A stretch of DNA of 64,000 bases, from positions 1-64,000 of the forward strand of contig JAHHGS010000044.1 in NCBI GenBank assembly GCA_019359715.1, in the 5' to 3' direction. The stretch is from Aphanocapsa sp. GSE-SYN-MK-11-07L. Its GTDB lineage: Bacteria; Cyanobacteriota; Cyanobacteriia; Thermosynechococcales; Thermosynechococcaceae. The notes under the pieces were generated by a model. It was not told the DNA's origin, did not search any database, and saw nothing but the letters and a program-made list of their open reading frames with translations. A program made the position numbers and the translations under genes. Shown here one piece after another: positions 61,421-64,000 of this stretch. Positions within the stretch are counted from its first letter, which is position 1, and every line of letters begins with the position of its first letter.

Positions 61421-62965
61421 TCAACCGAGTCCCTCAATGCTGATTTGGCGATACTCCTGATACTGCTGGTGTTTAATTTCCCAGTATTTGTCAACCGTTG
61501 CCTTCGCTTTGGCAGCTTGCTCATACTCTTCGCCCTTGGTGCTCAGCAGTCGCTGTCTGACTTTTTTACGCAAGTCTGAAATGATCTTACCGTTGACCTT
61601 GCGAGTCTGGCTCCAGTTTAGGATGGCGGTAAGATAAGGGCTGTGATTTCGGTAGGCTTCCGCTTGAATTTCCGCTAAGCTGTAGCCGCGCAGTTCTGGC
61701 ACCCAGTAGGACAGAAACTTCAAGTCAGGATCGCGATCGCCAATATTTTTGTTCGGGTTGTAAATCCGAAACGTCTCCGACAGCGGATTGACAATCCCAG
61801 CCTGCATCTGCCACTGCCAGTTGTCGATCGCCAAGTCACCATCGACCAAACAGTTCATGTAGTGTTTAGCACCGTGATGCCAAGAAATGCCGCAGTTAAC
61901 GGTCAAAAAGGTGGCACACATGGCCCGCATTCTAAAGTTCATCCAGCCCATCGCTTGCAGCTGGCGCATGGATGCATCCACCAGCGGGAATCCGGTTTGA
62001 CCCGCTTGCCAAGCCGCAAACTTTGACTGCTGCTCTGGATTAAGTGGAGCCGGAGAATACCACTGATCAAATTCACGGTAGAGGTTGGTGTGGGCAATTT
62101 CAGGCTGGTTATAGAGTCGCTGGGTAAAACTATCGCGCCAGCGCAGGCGATCGCGAAACGCCTTGAGAGCAAATTGGGCTTTGGGCTGGTCGGCTAGGGT
62201 CGCCACTCTGGCTTTGGTGGCTTGGTAGACGGCTCTGACGGAAATCGTGCCAAACACAAAGTGCGGCGATAGGTGAGAGGTTGCGCCCTGCTGGGCCAAG
62301 CAAGGACGAGACAGCCGCCAGTGATAGCCATAAAACCGCTGCTTTAGAAAAGAAGCCAGGGTGGCCATCGCTGAGTTTTCTCCTCCGACAAAAAACTTGC
62401 TCGATGGCGGCCAAAACTGAGCGTATTTTTGCTTGAGCTGAGCAAACGTAATCTGCGGTAAATCTAGGGCTGGCGTGTTGATTTGGGTTGGACTGGGGTG
62501 CTGAGGCTGACGCTGATAGCTGTAGTATTGATCTCGCCAGGCATCGTTGCGATCGCCAATTTGCAAAAAGTTGTTTAACCCCAAGTGATAGTCCAAACTG
62601 AGTTGATGGTAGAGGTCAAGAATTGCTCGATCGCGGTCAATCCCATAGGCTACCTGCACATCGCGATTGAAAAATAATTTGGGGGGCTGGCCTTGCTGAA
62701 GCAAATATTTTGTCAATTTCGTTAAGACATCAATGCTGCTGCCTTCTAGCAAGTAAAGCTGACTGCCCAACTGTCTCAGATTTTGATCCAGATTCTCTAA
62801 ACTCTCAAACAAAAACCTCACTCTGGCTTTTCCCACTTCGGGATGGTTATAAAACCAGGGGTCAATAATGAAACAGGGTAAAACGGGCTGGCGGTTCGCT
62901 GTCGCCAAGCTGACGATTTCGTTATCGCTGAGGCGCAAGTCCCTTCTGAACCAGAGGATATGCAT
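61421..62965 (-). CDS. Cryptochrome/photolyase family protein
   Basis: A 514-residue flavoprotein. The N-terminal Rossmann-type domain starts HILWFRRDLRLSDNEIVSLA. The FAD-binding domain (about 230-470) has SHLSPHFVFGTISVRAVYQA, FPLVDASMRQLQAMGWMNFR and MRAM, CLVDGDLAIDNWQWQMQAG and FRIYNPNKNIGDRDPDLKFL. Members repair UV-induced pyrimidine dimers or sense blue light. The WQWQ and the NP-x-x-N/D-P series are kept, though the class (CPD, DASH, or cryptochrome) was not settled. Confidence 0.88.
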   Translation of the reverse strand: MHILWFRRDLRLSDNEIVSLATANRQPVLPCFIIDPWFYNHPEVGKARVRFLFESLENLDQNLRQLGSQLYLLEGSSIDVLTKLTKYLLQQGQPPKLFFNRDVQVAYGIDRDRAILDLYHQLSLDYHLGLNNFLQIGDRNDAWRDQYYSYQRQPQHPSPTQINTPALDLPQITFAQLKQKYAQFWPPSSKFFVGGENSAMATLASFLKQRFYGYHWRLSRPCLAQQGATSHLSPHFVFGTISVRAVYQATKARVATLADQPKAQFALKAFRDRLRWRDSFTQRLYNQPEIAHTNLYREFDQWYSPAPLNPEQQSKFAAWQAGQTGFPLVDASMRQLQAMGWMNFRMRAMCATFLTVNCGISWHHGAKHYMNCLVDGDLAIDNWQWQMQAGIVNPLSETFRIYNPNKNIGDRDPDLKFLSYWVPELRGYSLAEIQAEAYRNHSPYLTAILNWSQTRKVNGKIISDLRKKVRQRLLSTKGEEYEQAAKAKATVDKYWEIKHQQYQEYRQISIEGLG

Positions 62966-63217
62966 CTTAGTTAGTTCATTCCTTGACGTTAGGTTCTGTC
63001 GCGATCCTAAATGAGTTGCCCTCTCCTAGAGTTCAGCCATTAGATCAGGCTTTGCTTGACGAGGCACCAAAGGCTGGGTTGATCTGCCAGAGCCAAATCT
63101 GCTAGCGGGGTTGCCCAGTCTTGAGATCATAGTGACGGTTGATTGCCCACTACTGTGATAAGTGTGATCGACCAAAGATAGCCCTAACAATGCACAACTG
63201 GCAACGTAGTTAATCTT
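62966..63217. other. Intergenic region between the photolyase gene and rpoC2
   Basis: No gene is seen in these 252 nt. It contains GCGATCCTAAATGAGTT at 63001-63017, which also appears in part at 51884 (ATCCTAAATGAGTT) and 52018 (GATCCTAAAT). This may be a small dispersed mobile-element remnant. Confidence 0.35.

Positions 63218-64000
<783 letters not shown>

Overview
The window is chromosomal DNA from a cyanobacterium, probably a filamentous or mat-forming, Leptolyngbya-like lineage. The basis is the dense GCGATCGC (HIP1) octamers in coding and non-coding DNA, split rpoC2, a three-gene pnt transhydrogenase, PAM68, a CrtO-type ketolase, a CcaA-type carbonic anhydrase and a PixGHIJL-type phototaxis operon. 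The genus call is inference. No tRNA, rRNA or CRISPR array was seen.

Region 1 (1-6.4 kb) is a decaying integrative element. An IS5-type insertion sequence enters from the left edge and has cut off the 5' end of a DUF5895-like gene. Then come a primase-polymerase/DUF3987 replication gene split by one in-frame TAG, a 48-aa overlapping small ORF, a possible excisionase and a convergent tyrosine integrase. A group II intron reverse-transcriptase remnant lies just beyond. The layout resembles small replicative satellite elements.

Region 2 (6.4-33.2 kb) holds a cytochrome P450 lacking the usual I-helix acid-alcohol pair, a SNF2/SWIM pair, rpsO and PAM68. A NACHT ATPase follows, encoded 1 nt from a membrane fatty-acid hydroxylase. 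Then come leucyl aminopeptidase, two GH13 enzymes, CrtO, a stress-like cluster (hemerythrin, DUF3891, DJ-1/PfpI), an acetyltransferase, a Uma2 protein, pntA1-pntA2-pntB and a histone-deacetylase-like hydrolase.

Region 3 (33.2-42.1 kb) is housekeeping with one accessory insert. A secreted protein with a VPVPPA C-terminal tag is followed by a PIN toxin-antitoxin pair next to argB. A 37-bp exact copy of an argB segment lies on the far side of the pair. Then come thioredoxin, carbonic anhydrase, coaX, a GNAT enzyme, trpS and ureD.

Region 4 (42.1-51.5 kb) is one minus-strand chemosensory operon: PatA-type regulator, CheY, CheW, four-GAF receptor, CheA hybrid kinase and a second CheW-like protein. 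Gene order matches the phototaxis and motility operons that control type IV pili in cyanobacteria. The receptor carries a near-identical tandem GAF duplication.

Region 5 (51.5-64 kb) has a repeat-rich spacer with two tiny membrane ORFs, two universal stress proteins beside PEP synthase, a DUF1361 protein and a broken DUF559 endonuclease gene between long inverted repeats. It ends with miaA, thiG, a second VPVPPA-tagged secreted protein, a four-cysteine mini-protein, a photolyase/cryptochrome and the 3' end of rpoC2. C5/G5 palindromic repeats recur across the window.
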